The position numbers were made by a program, and so were the translations under genes. A stretch of DNA of 64,000 bases from JAWCQZ01 sp038869515 [NCBI: Halobacteria archaeon] (GTDB lineage Archaea; Halobacteriota; Syntropharchaeia; JACQPP01). The stretch lies in assembly GCA_038869515.1 (NCBI GenBank), contig JAWCQZ010000003.1, forward strand, positions 155,306-219,305, read 5' to 3'. The number at the start of each line of letters is the position of its first letter. The stretch's first letter is position 1. Of this stretch, positions 7,065 through 14,644 are shown in pieces. The notes below the pieces were generated by a model. The model saw only the letters and a list, made by a program, of their open reading frames with translations. It had not been told where the DNA came from and did not search any database.

Positions 7065-8390
7065 ATGAATATGAAAACCAGCAAGACACTTTTCGCCATT
7101 TTCGTCATCACCCTCTTCGCCGCCACCATGGTTCCGGCCCAGGCCCAAGAAACTGCCCGCGAGAAGGCTTCGGAAGAGGCCAAGGAGCGGACGGCCCGGG
7201 AAGCCAAAGAACGCGCAGCCGAGGAGGCCAAGGAACGCGGTCTCGAGCGGGCCAAGGAGATGGCCTCCGAGCGTGGCAAGGAGATGGGCCTCAAGCGGGC
7301 CGAGGAGGCGAAGAAGCGCGCCAGCGAGGCCAGGCAGAAGGCCGCTGAGGCCGGGCAGAAGGCCGCCGAGGCCGAGCAGAAGGGCGACATCGCCAAGGCC
7401 CGGGTCGAAGAGGCCAAGCAGCGCCACGAAGAGGCGCGCGAGAAGGCCCAAGCGGCCATGGAGAGGCTCGAGAACGCCAAGGACCGCGCCGCCAGCGCCA
7501 AGGAACGGCATGATGCCGCCCGTGAGAACGCGAAGGAGTTCCGCGAGAACGCCAAGCAGGCCCACGAGCGGTTCTCCCAGGCCAAGCAGCGGTTCCAGGA
7601 GTTCAAGGGCAAGGCCATCGCGACGGGCAAGGACCGGAAGGCGGCCCTCGAGGCCACCGCCGACGTCCAGGTCGCCGCCGCGACCGAGGTCCAGTCCACC
7701 GTGGACGAGACCGCCGCCGTGACCGAGGAGACGGTCGAAGCTCTCCGGGCCGACAGCGACCTGACCGGGGCGGAGCAGCAGGAGATTCTGGACGAGTCGG
7801 GGGTGCTTGAGGTCGCCCCCGAGGCCGCCTCCGGCAGCGAGGACCTCGGCGCCATCGCCAGCGAGACCGAGGCCGAAACCACGACCATCCCCAGCGAACC
7901 GGACGAGAAGACCTACAACGAGAAGAAGGAGAAACTCAAGGAGAAACTCGAGAAACTCAAGAAGAAGCACGCCGAACTCCAGCACAAGCACAAGGCGCAC
8001 GTCTGCAAAGTGATTTCCGCCAAGATGCTCCACGCCATCAAGAAGGCGCAGAAGTTCGCCGACCGGCTCGAACTGCAGGGGAAGGACGTGTCCACCCTGC
8101 GGGCCAAAATCACCGACGCCATCGCCGAGGCCAAGGACATCGCGAGACTCTGCAGGAGCATCAAGGATGCCAGAGGCGTGGACGCCATCGTGAGGGAGGT
8201 CCAGCCGAAGATTCAGGAACTCCGCAAGAGCCTCCAAGAGGCCTTCGTCCTCCTGAAGCAGCAGGCTGGACTGCCCGCCGCGAGCCCGAGCCCGTTGCCT
8301 CCGGTGACGGCCCCGGCGCCGGCTCCGACCACGGCTCCAGCACCCGCACCTACAACGGCCGCCTCCCCGGCGGCTGCCGCCTCTCCGTAA
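7065..8390 (+). CDS. Secreted LEA-like / coiled-coil repeat protein
   Basis: A 441-aa exported protein of no named family. A cleavable signal peptide (MNMKTSKTLFAIFVITLFAA to about residue 29, ending VPAQAQ) is followed by about 170 residues of Ala/Glu/Lys/Arg heptad- and 11-mer-like repeats (KASEEAKERTAREAKERAAE). That composition is typical of late-embryogenesis-abundant and apolipoprotein-like helices. An acidic linker (about 205-280), a second Lys/Glu coiled coil (YNEKKEKLKEKLEKLKKKH, then about 300-410) and a Pro/Ala/Thr tail follow. It has a canonical Shine-Dalgarno and is probably co-transcribed with the lipoprotein gene 3 nt downstream. An envelope-spanning or desiccation-protective role is inference only. 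Confidence 0.8.
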   Translation: MNMKTSKTLFAIFVITLFAATMVPAQAQETAREKASEEAKERTAREAKERAAEEAKERGLERAKEMASERGKEMGLKRAEEAKKRASEARQKAAEAGQKAAEAEQKGDIAKARVEEAKQRHEEAREKAQAAMERLENAKDRAASAKERHDAARENAKEFRENAKQAHERFSQAKQRFQEFKGKAIATGKDRKAALEATADVQVAAATEVQSTVDETAAVTEETVEALRADSDLTGAEQQEILDESGVLEVAPEAASGSEDLGAIASETEAETTTIPSEPDEKTYNEKKEKLKEKLEKLKKKHAELQHKHKAHVCKVISAKMLHAIKKAQKFADRLELQGKDVSTLRAKITDAIAEAKDIARLCRSIKDARGVDAIVREVQPKIQELRKSLQEAFVLLKQQAGLPAASPSPLPPVTAPAPAPTTAPAPAPTTAASPAAAASP

Positions 8391-8393
8391 GCG

Positions 8394-8612
8394 ATGAAAG
8401 CAACCCTGTTCATCGTGGCGGCTCTGATGGCCGCGGCCCTCTTGGTCAGCGGGTGCGCGAGCGGCCCCTCGCCCGCCGTGCCTCCCGCGGCCACCAAGGC
8501 CCCGTCGGCCACCGGAGCGAAGGGAATCTCCGCGGACGACGCGAAGACTCTCGAGTCGCTGCTGAACACGACCATCCCGGACCTTCCAGAACTGCCCGAC
8601 CTGAGCCTCTGA
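8394..8612 (+). CDS. Small lipoprotein
   Basis: A 72-aa predicted lipoprotein. The signal peptide MKATLFIVAALMAAALLVSG ends in the lipobox LVSGC, with the Cys at residue 21 as the lipidation site. An Ala/Pro/Ser spacer follows, then a short acidic C-terminus (GISADDAKTLESLLNTTIPD, then ELPDLSL). It lies 3 nt after the LEA-like gene and is followed by a terminator whose stem includes the stop codon. Function is unknown; the pairing suggests both products act at the outer face of the membrane. Confidence 0.8.
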   Translation: MKATLFIVAALMAAALLVSGCASGPSPAVPPAATKAPSATGAKGISADDAKTLESLLNTTIPDLPELPDLSL

Positions 8613-8640
8613 CCGGCAGAGGCTCGGGCCCTCCTTTTTT
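8603..8640 (+). terminator. Intrinsic-type terminator after the lipoprotein gene
   Basis: A perfect stem GAGCCTCTG (8603-8611) / CAGAGGCTC (8617-8625), extended by CCGA/TCGG-like pairs. It is followed by CCTCCTTTTTT (8630-8640). The stem contains the stop codon of the lipoprotein gene. Confidence 0.8.
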
Positions 8641-8664
8641 ATCCCCTGCGACGCCGAGCGGAGC

Positions 8665-9735
8665 TCAGGCCTGGGTGCGAGGAATCCAGCCTTTCAGCCG
8701 GATGACCGTGTAAACGACCAGGGTGGACACGAACGAGGAGAGGCCCAGCAGGGGTAACCAGAGGGGGCTGCCCCGTTCCAGGCCGAGGGCCTCGGGCCCG
8801 ATGGTGGCGAGGGTGTTGGGGGCGAGGAACGCCGTCCCGGCCAGGGCGAGCAGGAACGCCACGTAGGAGATGCGGTTGTTGAGAATCGTCAACTGATTGT
8901 TGTAGATGGACTGGAGGACCTCCAGGCCCGAGGCGAGAACCGTGCTCATCTGCTCGCTCAGGGAGATGTGGCGGTTGACCTCCTCGCCCAGGATGGCGAC
9001 CCTCTGGAGGAGTCGGGGCTCGTCGGTGATGGTTTCCGCGTCGCCGTAGCGCAGGGAGTTGACCACGTCAAGGGTCGCCCAGAGGGCGTCGAGGTAGGCG
9101 ATGAGGGCCTGCTTCATCTGGTAGATCTCCTTTCCGACTTCCGGGCGGATGGAGGCGGGCTCGATCAGGAGTTTGCCGATTTTTCCCCCCTCCTCCTCGA
9201 TTTTCCGGAGGCCGGCGAAGTTGCTGTCGTTGTTTTCGTCGAGGATGCGGGTGAGGAAGAGGGTGAGCCGGTCGTTCCAGGCCAGGCTGGGCTTCAGTTT
9301 CTTCATGACGATGTCGGCATACCGGTAGAGGCGCCCCATGCGCCCGATCTCGGGGGAGTGGAGGGTGACGATGAGGCCTTTCCGCAGGAGGACGAGGAGC
9401 GGCGTCACCCTCACCTGGAGAGCGTCGATGCGGACCGCGGGGACGGCGAGACCCAGCTCGGTCTCCAGGTCCTCGTAGGCGGAGGTGGGGCGGGCGAGGA
9501 GGGCGGTGGCCAGGGCCTGGCTGAAGCCGAGGGAGGAGGCCGCGGCGGGGGCCTCCTCTGCCAGATGGTCCAGGGTCAGGTCGATCCAGGCAATCGAGGC
9601 CTGGGAGAGGGCCGCGGAGAAGTCCTGGACCGACTGGCCCGTGAGCTTGAGGGGGCCGTTGGCCCCCAGGGCCACGCAGAATGCGCGGGGGGGCGGAGCG
9701 GGGGCCGACGGAGCCGAAACGGGGGCGCTTGCCAT
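8665..9735 (-). CDS. CorA-like membrane protein lacking the GMN motif
   Basis: A 356-aa protein with CorA layout: a soluble alpha/beta N-terminal domain, a long helical stalk (about 150-290, including YNNQLTILNNRISYVAFLLA) and two C-terminal transmembrane helices (about 293-312 and 325-347). In CorA Mg2+ channels the first helix ends in YGMN, the selectivity loop. Here the corresponding stretch reads FLAPNTLATIGP, so GMN is absent. Related divergent CorA-like proteins (ZntB-type or of unknown cargo) exist, so the transported ion is open. The ATG at 9735 lies about 27 nt from a TATA box that is shared with pdaD on the other strand. Confidence 0.8.
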   Translation of the reverse strand: MASAPVSAPSAPAPPPRAFCVALGANGPLKLTGQSVQDFSAALSQASIAWIDLTLDHLAEEAPAAASSLGFSQALATALLARPTSAYEDLETELGLAVPAVRIDALQVRVTPLLVLLRKGLIVTLHSPEIGRMGRLYRYADIVMKKLKPSLAWNDRLTLFLTRILDENNDSNFAGLRKIEEEGGKIGKLLIEPASIRPEVGKEIYQMKQALIAYLDALWATLDVVNSLRYGDAETITDEPRLLQRVAILGEEVNRHISLSEQMSTVLASGLEVLQSIYNNQLTILNNRISYVAFLLALAGTAFLAPNTLATIGPEALGLERGSPLWLPLLGLSSFVSTLVVYTVIRLKGWIPRTQA

Positions 9736-9756
9736 AACTGGGGTCCTCTCGCCGCC

Positions 9757-9770
9757 AATAAAATTTATAT
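9757..9770. promoter_or_regulatory. Bidirectional TATA box (corA-like / pdaD)
   Basis: AATAAAATTTATAT is nearly self-complementary. Its centre is about 27 nt from the corA-like ATG (9735, minus strand) and about 27-29 nt from the mini-ORF ATG at 9793 on the plus strand. Plus-strand transcripts would therefore start near 9793, about 30 nt before pdaD. Confidence 0.7.
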
Positions 9771-9792
9771 GTTGCCCGCCGGGTTCGACCCT

Positions 9793-9825
9793 ATGGGCAT
9801 GAACCGGGGGCTCGGGGCCAGATGA
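9793..9825 (+). CDS. Putative leaderless leader peptide upstream of pdaD
   Basis: A 10-codon open frame encoding MGMNRGLGAR. It begins at the expected transcription start and ends in a TGA that overlaps the pdaD ATG (ATGA). It contains two Arg codons, and the last sense codon is AGA, which should be uncommon in this GC-rich genome. A translated leader ending in Arg, coupled to an arginine-consuming enzyme, would be a simple regulatory device. Chance occurrence is possible. Confidence 0.35.
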   Translation: MGMNRGLGAR

Positions 9826-10295
9826 TTCCCCGCCGCTACTTCGTCACGTCGGGCAAGGCCATCAGCCAGGTCACCGACCTGAACGCCTTCGACCGGGCCC
9901 TCATCCAGGCGGGCATCGGGGAGCAGAACCTGGTCTACGTCTCCTCGGTCATCCCGGTCGGCGCCAAGCAGGTCGGCAGGACCAAACTCCCGATGGGGGC
10001 CATCACCCACACGGTCCTCGCCCAGATGCGCGGCTCCGAGGGCGAAACCATCTCCGCGGGCATCTCCTACGCCTACCGGAAGGACGGCCACGGGGGATAC
10101 GTGGCGGAGGGGCACGGCTACATGAACTCCAGGGCCATGCGGCAGATTCTCCAGTGGAAGATGGACGAGATGGCCAAGTTGCGCGACGTCGAACTCCACC
10201 CCATCCGCTTCAAAATCGAGGAGCTCTCGATTCCCATGGACAACTACGGGGCCTGCATCTCGGCCCTGGTGTGGCTGCCGCCCTTCGACACCTGA
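9822..10295 (+). CDS. pdaD: Pyruvoyl-dependent arginine decarboxylase
   Basis: Self-processing enzyme converting L-arginine to agmatine, the first step of archaeal polyamine (and agmatidine) synthesis. At 157 aa it matches the Methanocaldococcus enzyme (165 aa). The processing site is the Ser-Ser pair at residues 41-42 in NLVYVSSVIPVG, where cleavage leaves a pyruvoyl group on the alpha chain. Other conserved blocks are YFVTSGKAISQV, RTKLPMGAITHTVLAQM and YVAEGHGYM. The ATG at 9822 overlaps the stop of a 10-codon upstream frame. A DUF5611-like gene follows 7 nt downstream. Confidence 0.95.
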   Translation: MIPRRYFVTSGKAISQVTDLNAFDRALIQAGIGEQNLVYVSSVIPVGAKQVGRTKLPMGAITHTVLAQMRGSEGETISAGISYAYRKDGHGGYVAEGHGYMNSRAMRQILQWKMDEMAKLRDVELHPIRFKIEELSIPMDNYGACISALVWLPPFDT

Positions 10296-10302
10296 TTCGC
10301 CG

Positions 10303-10611
10303 ATGGCCCGCAACTACCCCCTCAAGCGCGGCGTCTCTCCCGACCCGAAGCGCATCGAGGGGCTCCTCCACGAGTGCTTCGGCGTGGCCCCGCGGAGCCA
10401 GGAGGGGCGCTTCAGCGTCCAGTTCGGCTCCTTCGCGAGCCTCACGGTCTGGCTCGACGGGAAGTCCCTGATGGTGGAGAGCCGGCCCGCCCCGGGGACC
10501 CCCAGGGAGGCCATCCAGGACACCATCCGCAGATTTAACGACTTCCTCTTCAAGGCCACCGGATTCACCTCCAAGGAGCGGACGAAGAAGATGGGCAAAG
10601 AGGACGCCTGA
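10303..10611 (+). CDS. DUF5611-like conserved archaeal protein
   Basis: A 102-aa small soluble protein that resembles the uncharacterised archaeal DUF5611 family; the assignment is from memory of its pattern. Visible blocks are an N-terminal helix pair (PDPKRIEGLLHECFGV), a beta segment (SVQFGSFASLTVWLDGKSLM) and a C-terminal helix (AIQDTIRRFNDFLFKATGF) before a basic tail. It lies 7 nt after pdaD and probably shares its transcript. Nothing in the sequence shows a catalytic site. Confidence 0.65.
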   Translation: MARNYPLKRGVSPDPKRIEGLLHECFGVAPRSQEGRFSVQFGSFASLTVWLDGKSLMVESRPAPGTPREAIQDTIRRFNDFLFKATGFTSKERTKKMGKEDA

Positions 10612-10654
10612 CCCCCCGCAGCCGGGAAGGGGAGGGGGGCGCCGATCCCGGGTC

Positions 10655-10668
10655 AGGTTATAAATAGG
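10655..10668 (+). promoter_or_regulatory. TATA box for rps15-recJ
   Basis: GGTTATAAATAGG, a near-consensus archaeal TATA box. It is centred about 33 nt upstream of the S15 ATG and is one of the strongest boxes in the window, as expected for a ribosomal protein gene. Confidence 0.75.
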
Positions 10669-10694
10669 AGGACCCCTTTCCCCATAGTCCTCCG

Positions 10695-11150
10695 ATGGCC
10701 CGAATGCACACCCGCCGGCGCGGCAAATCGAGCAGCCGGCGCTTCCCCCGGACGGCCCTCCCGGAGTGGGCGGTTCTCGACGCGTCCGAGATCGGGAACA
10801 CCGTCCTCGCCCTCCGGAACCAGGGGCTCACCCCCTCGCGCATCGGCATGGCCCTGCGGGACCGCTACGGAGTCCCCTCCGCGCGGCTCGCCGGGAAGCG
10901 GGTCACCCGACTCCTCGAGGAGAAGGGGGCGGCCCCGAAGATTCCCGAGGACCTCGCGGCCCTCCTGGGGCGGGCGGTCCGCCTCAGCAAGCACCTCGGC
11001 GCCCACAAGACCGACGTCCACAACCGCAGGAACCTCCAGAGGGTCGAGTCCAAAATCCGGCGCCTGGCCAGATACTACTCCCGGACCGGCAAACTCCCCA
11101 CCGACTGGAACTACAGCCTGGAGACTGCCGAGGTCCTCCTGGCCCGGTAG
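10695..11150 (+). CDS. rps15: 30S ribosomal protein S15 (uS15)
   Basis: Archaeal/eukaryotic-type uS15, 151 aa. The N-terminus MARMHTRRRGKSSSRR is basic. The archaeal N-extension (LDASEIGNTVLALRNQGLTP, SRIGMALRDRYGVP) is followed by the conserved core LSKHLGAHKTDVHNRRNLQR and IRRLARYYSRTGKLP, which binds 16S rRNA. It has its own strong TATA box and is followed 4 nt later by the DHH/RecJ gene. S15-RecJ linkage is conserved across Euryarchaeota. Confidence 0.98.
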   Translation: MARMHTRRRGKSSSRRFPRTALPEWAVLDASEIGNTVLALRNQGLTPSRIGMALRDRYGVPSARLAGKRVTRLLEEKGAAPKIPEDLAALLGRAVRLSKHLGAHKTDVHNRRNLQRVESKIRRLARYYSRTGKLPTDWNYSLETAEVLLAR

Positions 11151-11154
11151 GCGG

Positions 11155-12441
11155 ATGGAACTGGCGTCGCGGCTCGACGAAGCCGCAGCGCGGCTCTCCC
11201 GCCGCAGCTCGGTCCGGGTGGTGGCCCACCACGACGCCGACGGCATCGCCGCGGCGGCCATCCTCTTCCAGGCCCTCGCCCGGCGCGGGGCCTCCGTCCA
11301 GATCACGGCGACGAGCCGGGTCTCCCCCGAACTGCGGGCCGACCTGGCGGGGGAGGAGGCCGTGGTCTTCTGCGACCTTGGCTCCCAGGCGGCGTCCGGC
11401 GCGGACGGCCGGGCGGAGGTCATCCATCTCGACCACCACCCCCTGGCGGCGGGCCTCCCGGGCCTCGTGGTGAACCCGTGGCTCGACGGGCTCGACGGGA
11501 CCGAGGCGGTCTCCTCCGCCGGCCTCGCCTACCTCCTCGCCCGGCGGCTGGGACCCTGCGGGGACCTCGCGGGCGTGGCCCTGGCGGGGACCCTCAGCGA
11601 CCGGCAGCCTGTGGCGGGGCTGAACCGCGAAATCCTGGACGACGGGATCCGCGCGGGCTCGGTCCGGGTCGAGCGCGGCCCCCGGATCCCCGGGGACGCA
11701 CGGACGCCGGTCCGCGACGCCCTCCTCCACCTCGCGGAACCGTGGACCGACATCGCCGGCGACCCCGGTGCGGTGGGCCGGTTCCTGGAGACCCTCTCCC
11801 TCGACGGCTCCCTCGGCCTGCGGGAGCTCGCCCCCGACTCCACCGAGGCGCTCGGGCGGGGGCTCGACGGCCTGCGGCGCTCCGCAGAGCCGGCGCCCCT
11901 GATGGGGGAGGTCTACACCCTGCCCCGCGGGGCCGTCGGGGAGGCTCTCCTCCTCGGCACGGTGCTGAACTGCGCGGGGTACTCCGGGGAGCCGTCGGTG
12001 GGCATCGCCCTCGCCTGCGGCGACGGCAGGTTGAGGGAGCGGGGGCTCGACCTGTGGCGGAAATTCCAGGGGCGGCTCATCGGGGCCCTCCGGACCCTCC
12101 GGCCGGAGGAGTCCCGCCTCCTCCGCGTCGTCCGGGCCCCCGAGAGGAGCCTCGGCGGCGCCCTCGCCTCGGTGGCGGCCCGCTGCTTCCCGGCCGACCG
12201 GCCGCTGCTCGTCCTCCACGAGGGGCCCGGAGGCGTCAAGGTCTCCGCCCGGGCCCTGCGCCCCCTCCGGGAGCGCGGCGTGGACCTGGGCGAGGCGCTC
12301 GGGCGGGCCGCCTCACGGCTCGGAGGGGCGGGCGGGGGCCACCCGGTCGCCGCGGGGGCGACGCTGCCGGCGGGGACGGCCGGGGAGTTCCTCGCCTCAG
12401 TGGAGGAGATGGTCGGGGGTCAACTCGGAGGGGGGACGTGA
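11155..12441 (+). CDS. DHH-family RecJ-like exonuclease (GAN/Cdc45-related)
   Basis: A 428-aa DHH/DHHA1 phosphoesterase of the archaeal RecJ group, whose members include GINS-associated nuclease, the archaeal Cdc45 relative. The metal-site motifs are present: VVAHHDADGIAAAAILF (I), VVFCDLGS (II), EVIHLDHHPL (the DHH motif) and an EAVSSAGLAYLLARRLG helix. The C-terminal DHHA1 signature GGAGGGHPVAAGATLPAGT is intact, so the catalytic residues look complete. It starts 4 nt after rps15 and overlaps a small downstream frame by GTGA. The family supports a role in replication or repair; the exact partner is not visible. Confidence 0.93.
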   Translation: MELASRLDEAAARLSRRSSVRVVAHHDADGIAAAAILFQALARRGASVQITATSRVSPELRADLAGEEAVVFCDLGSQAASGADGRAEVIHLDHHPLAAGLPGLVVNPWLDGLDGTEAVSSAGLAYLLARRLGPCGDLAGVALAGTLSDRQPVAGLNREILDDGIRAGSVRVERGPRIPGDARTPVRDALLHLAEPWTDIAGDPGAVGRFLETLSLDGSLGLRELAPDSTEALGRGLDGLRRSAEPAPLMGEVYTLPRGAVGEALLLGTVLNCAGYSGEPSVGIALACGDGRLRERGLDLWRKFQGRLIGALRTLRPEESRLLRVVRAPERSLGGALASVAARCFPADRPLLVLHEGPGGVKVSARALRPLRERGVDLGEALGRAASRLGGAGGGHPVAAGATLPAGTAGEFLASVEEMVGGQLGGGT

Positions 12442-12629
12442 GAGAGCGGCGGAGGGCATTCGCGGTCGAAATCCGGCAGGGGCGCCGCCTGCTGCTGCGG
12501 GCCTCGGAGCCGGAACTCGCCGCTCTCCGGGAGCGGGTGGACGCGTTCCTGGCCGGGAAGGGCGCTCAGGCGGACTTGCGGCCCAGGCGGGCGGCGATGC
12601 GGCCCCAGTCGAGGCGGAAGAGCAGGTAG
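12438..12629 (+). CDS. Small protein, possibly a Pcc1-like (KEOPS) fragment
   Basis: A 63-aa frame opened by a GTG overlapping the recJ stop (GTGA), with a purine-rich GGAGGGGGG upstream. The middle, VEIRQGRRLLLRASEPELAA to LRERVDAFL, resembles the C-terminal strand-helix half of Pcc1. Pcc1 is the KEOPS tRNA-modification subunit, often encoded near rps15-recJ in archaea. Full Pcc1 is about 80 aa, so this would be short. Its last 64 nt overlap the convergent DedA-like gene. It may be a diverged Pcc1 or a decaying frame. Confidence 0.4.
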   Translation: MRERRRAFAVEIRQGRRLLLRASEPELAALRERVDAFLAGKGAQADLRPRRAAMRPQSRRKSR

Positions 12630-13297
12630 AGGATGGCCAGGATGGCGATGATGGTCGCCACGCCCGAGACCCACGATTCCTCGGGGCCGAACACCCTGAG
12701 AAGGCTCCGCCCGTAGTAGAAGGCGCCGTAGGCCACGGCCAGGAGGAGGGTCAGTTTCCCCAGCCACATCGCGGTCACGGCGTAGCGGAAGCGGAACCCC
12801 GCGATGCCCGCGGGAATCATGACCACCTTGTCGGGCAGGGGAGTCACCGCCATGATAAAAATCAGGAAATACATGAGCCTCGGCCGCACCCTGGCCGCGG
12901 ATTGGAGTTCCTGGACCTTTTTGGAGCCGGCGGCCACCCTGCGGATGCCTGCGCCGATGAGATAGCCCACCGACTCGCCGAAGAAGGCCCCGATGGAGGC
13001 CACCGCGGCCACGAACGCCGGGAACCAGGGCTCGGCAGGGGGCTCCGAGAGGAAGAAGACCGCGAGGATGTAGGGGCTCGGGAAGGGGCTGATGTTCCCG
13101 AGGAGAGTGATGCCCACCGTCACCAGGAGGGCGGTCCCGAGGGCCTCGCTCTTCAGGTGCTGCGTCCAGTCGCGCCATTGGCCCAGGGAGAGGGCCCGGC
13201 CCGCTTCGGGGTTGCCGAAAAGGTAGAGAGCGAGGAGCCCCACCCCGGCCAGGGAGAGAAGGAAGGCGAGGTCTATTTTGCGAATGGGGAGTTTCAT
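12566..13297 (-). CDS. DedA/VTT-domain membrane protein
   Basis: A 243-aa polytopic protein of the DedA/SNARE-associated (VTT) superfamily, involved in lipid flipping and envelope homeostasis. Key features are an early helix (FLLSLAGVGLLALYLFG), the re-entrant signature region LLGNISPFPSPYILAVFFLS, GAFFGESVGYLIGAGIRR with the family's conserved Glu and Gly residues, VTPLPDKVVMIPAGIAGF and a final TM helix. The ATG at 13297 (MKLPIRKIDL) is preferred to 13306 because a TATA box (13317-13326) lies about 25 nt upstream of it. Confidence 0.82.
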   Translation of the reverse strand: MKLPIRKIDLAFLLSLAGVGLLALYLFGNPEAGRALSLGQWRDWTQHLKSEALGTALLVTVGITLLGNISPFPSPYILAVFFLSEPPAEPWFPAFVAAVASIGAFFGESVGYLIGAGIRRVAAGSKKVQELQSAARVRPRLMYFLIFIMAVTPLPDKVVMIPAGIAGFRFRYAVTAMWLGKLTLLLAVAYGAFYYGRSLLRVFGPEESWVSGVATIIAILAILYLLFRLDWGRIAARLGRKSA

Positions 13298-13394
13298 GGG
13301 GCGCATCTCGCAGGGCGGCATATAACCCCTCCGCAGGAGGCCCCCGGCGCCCTTCCGCCGATGGGTATTTGGGAGGGGGACGGGAGTCCCGGCG

Positions 13395-14591
13395 ATGCCA
13401 CGGCTCCCCGGGTTCGCCGCCATCCTCTCCCCCGGCGCCGCGCCCCCCCTCACGGCGGGGAGCATCTGGCCGGTTCCGGTGGTCGTCTTCTCGGCCCTCC
13501 TCATCGCCTGGGCCGCCGAGGTCGCGGAGTTCTTCGTCTCCCAGGGCCTCGCCCTGGCCGTCCTCGCCTTCCTCCAGGTCCTGCCGGAGTTCGCCGTCGA
13601 GGCGGCCATCGCCCACAACGCCGCCCAGAACCCGAGCCTCATCGGACTGGTCACGGCGAACTTCACCGGCTCCAACAGGCTCCTGGTCGGCGTCGGGCTG
13701 CCGCTGGTGTTCTTCCTCGCCGCGTTCGCCGCCCGCCGGAGGAGGGAGCGCTTCCGGGCCATCGAATTGCGCCCCGGCCACAGCGTCGAGGTCCTCTTCC
13801 TCCTCATCCCCACGGCCTACATGGCGGTGCCCTACCTCCGGGGCGCCCTCGGACTCGTGGACTCGGCGGTTCTGGCCTCGATATTCGGGCTCTACCTCTG
13901 GATTCTGGGAAGGCTCCCCCCGGAACCCAGGGGGGCCGCAGAGGTCGTTCCAGGGGTGGCGGGGTTCGTCCTCACGAAAAGCGCGCGGGTGCAGAAGAGT
14001 TTCGTCCTCGGGGGGTTCCTCGGCGGGGGACTCCTCCTCTTCCTCGCGGCGGAGCCCTTCCTCGGGGCGATGATGGGAGTCGCCGCTGCCCTCGGCATCT
14101 CCACTTTCTTCTTCGTCCAGTGGATTGCCCCTGCCCTCTCCGAGTTCCCCGAGTTCATCGCAGCCTCCCGGTGGGCGGTCCAGGTCCGCGCAGCCACCCC
14201 CGCCCTGGTGAACATCCTGTCGGCCAAGGTGAACCAGTGGACCCTCCTGGTGGCGATGATTCCGATGGTATTCTCCATTTCGCTCGGCCGGAACGCGGAC
14301 GTCCCGCTGGGGGACATCCACGGGGTCCAGCGGGTGGAACTGCTGCTGACGGCGGCCCAGTCCGTCGCGGCGGTGGCCATTTTCCTGAAGATGCGGATGA
14401 CCGCCCTGGACGCCGGGCTCCTTTTCGGCCTCTGGTTCTTCCAATTCGTCGAGCCGGGTCTCCGGGAGGAGATGATTCCGGTCTACCTCGCCTTCGCGGT
14501 GTTCGAGGTCGTCCGCCACCGGAAGGAACTGCGGCTCCTCCGGGACTTCCGGGAGGTCCTGCGGAGCCACGCCGTCCGGAGGCCCGCCTGA
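13395..14591 (+). CDS. Sodium/calcium exchanger (CaCA) family membrane protein
   Basis: A 398-aa cation/Ca2+ antiporter-type protein with about ten TM helices. The two inverted alpha-repeats are recognisable. Alpha-1 contains LQVLPEFAVEAAIAHNAAQN and GLVTANFTGSNRLLVGVG, matching the PE(x)G...GSN pattern. Alpha-2 contains APALSEFPEFIAASRW and LSAKVNQWTLLVAMIP. The substitution of Ser-Asn-Arg/Val-Asn-Gln around the cation-binding Asn positions and the absence of an acidic regulatory domain match the archaeal NCX_Mj-like class. Ion specificity is not provable here. It lies divergent from the DedA-like gene and just upstream of nuoA. Confidence 0.82.
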   Translation: MPRLPGFAAILSPGAAPPLTAGSIWPVPVVVFSALLIAWAAEVAEFFVSQGLALAVLAFLQVLPEFAVEAAIAHNAAQNPSLIGLVTANFTGSNRLLVGVGLPLVFFLAAFAARRRRERFRAIELRPGHSVEVLFLLIPTAYMAVPYLRGALGLVDSAVLASIFGLYLWILGRLPPEPRGAAEVVPGVAGFVLTKSARVQKSFVLGGFLGGGLLLFLAAEPFLGAMMGVAAALGISTFFFVQWIAPALSEFPEFIAASRWAVQVRAATPALVNILSAKVNQWTLLVAMIPMVFSISLGRNADVPLGDIHGVQRVELLLTAAQSVAAVAIFLKMRMTALDAGLLFGLWFFQFVEPGLREEMIPVYLAFAVFEVVRHRKELRLLRDFREVLRSHAVRRPA

Positions 14592-14610
14592 CGCCGGAGA
14601 CCGTTGGCAA

Positions 14611-14621
14611 TAAGATTTAAA
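14611..14621 (+). promoter_or_regulatory. TATA box of the nuoABCD operon
   Basis: AAGATTTAAAC lies about 28 nt upstream of the nuoA ATG (14645), after the exchanger stop at 14591. The spacing fits a leaderless or near-leaderless transcript. Confidence 0.7.
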
Positions 14622-14644
14622 CGGCACGGGCCGAAGCACCCCCG

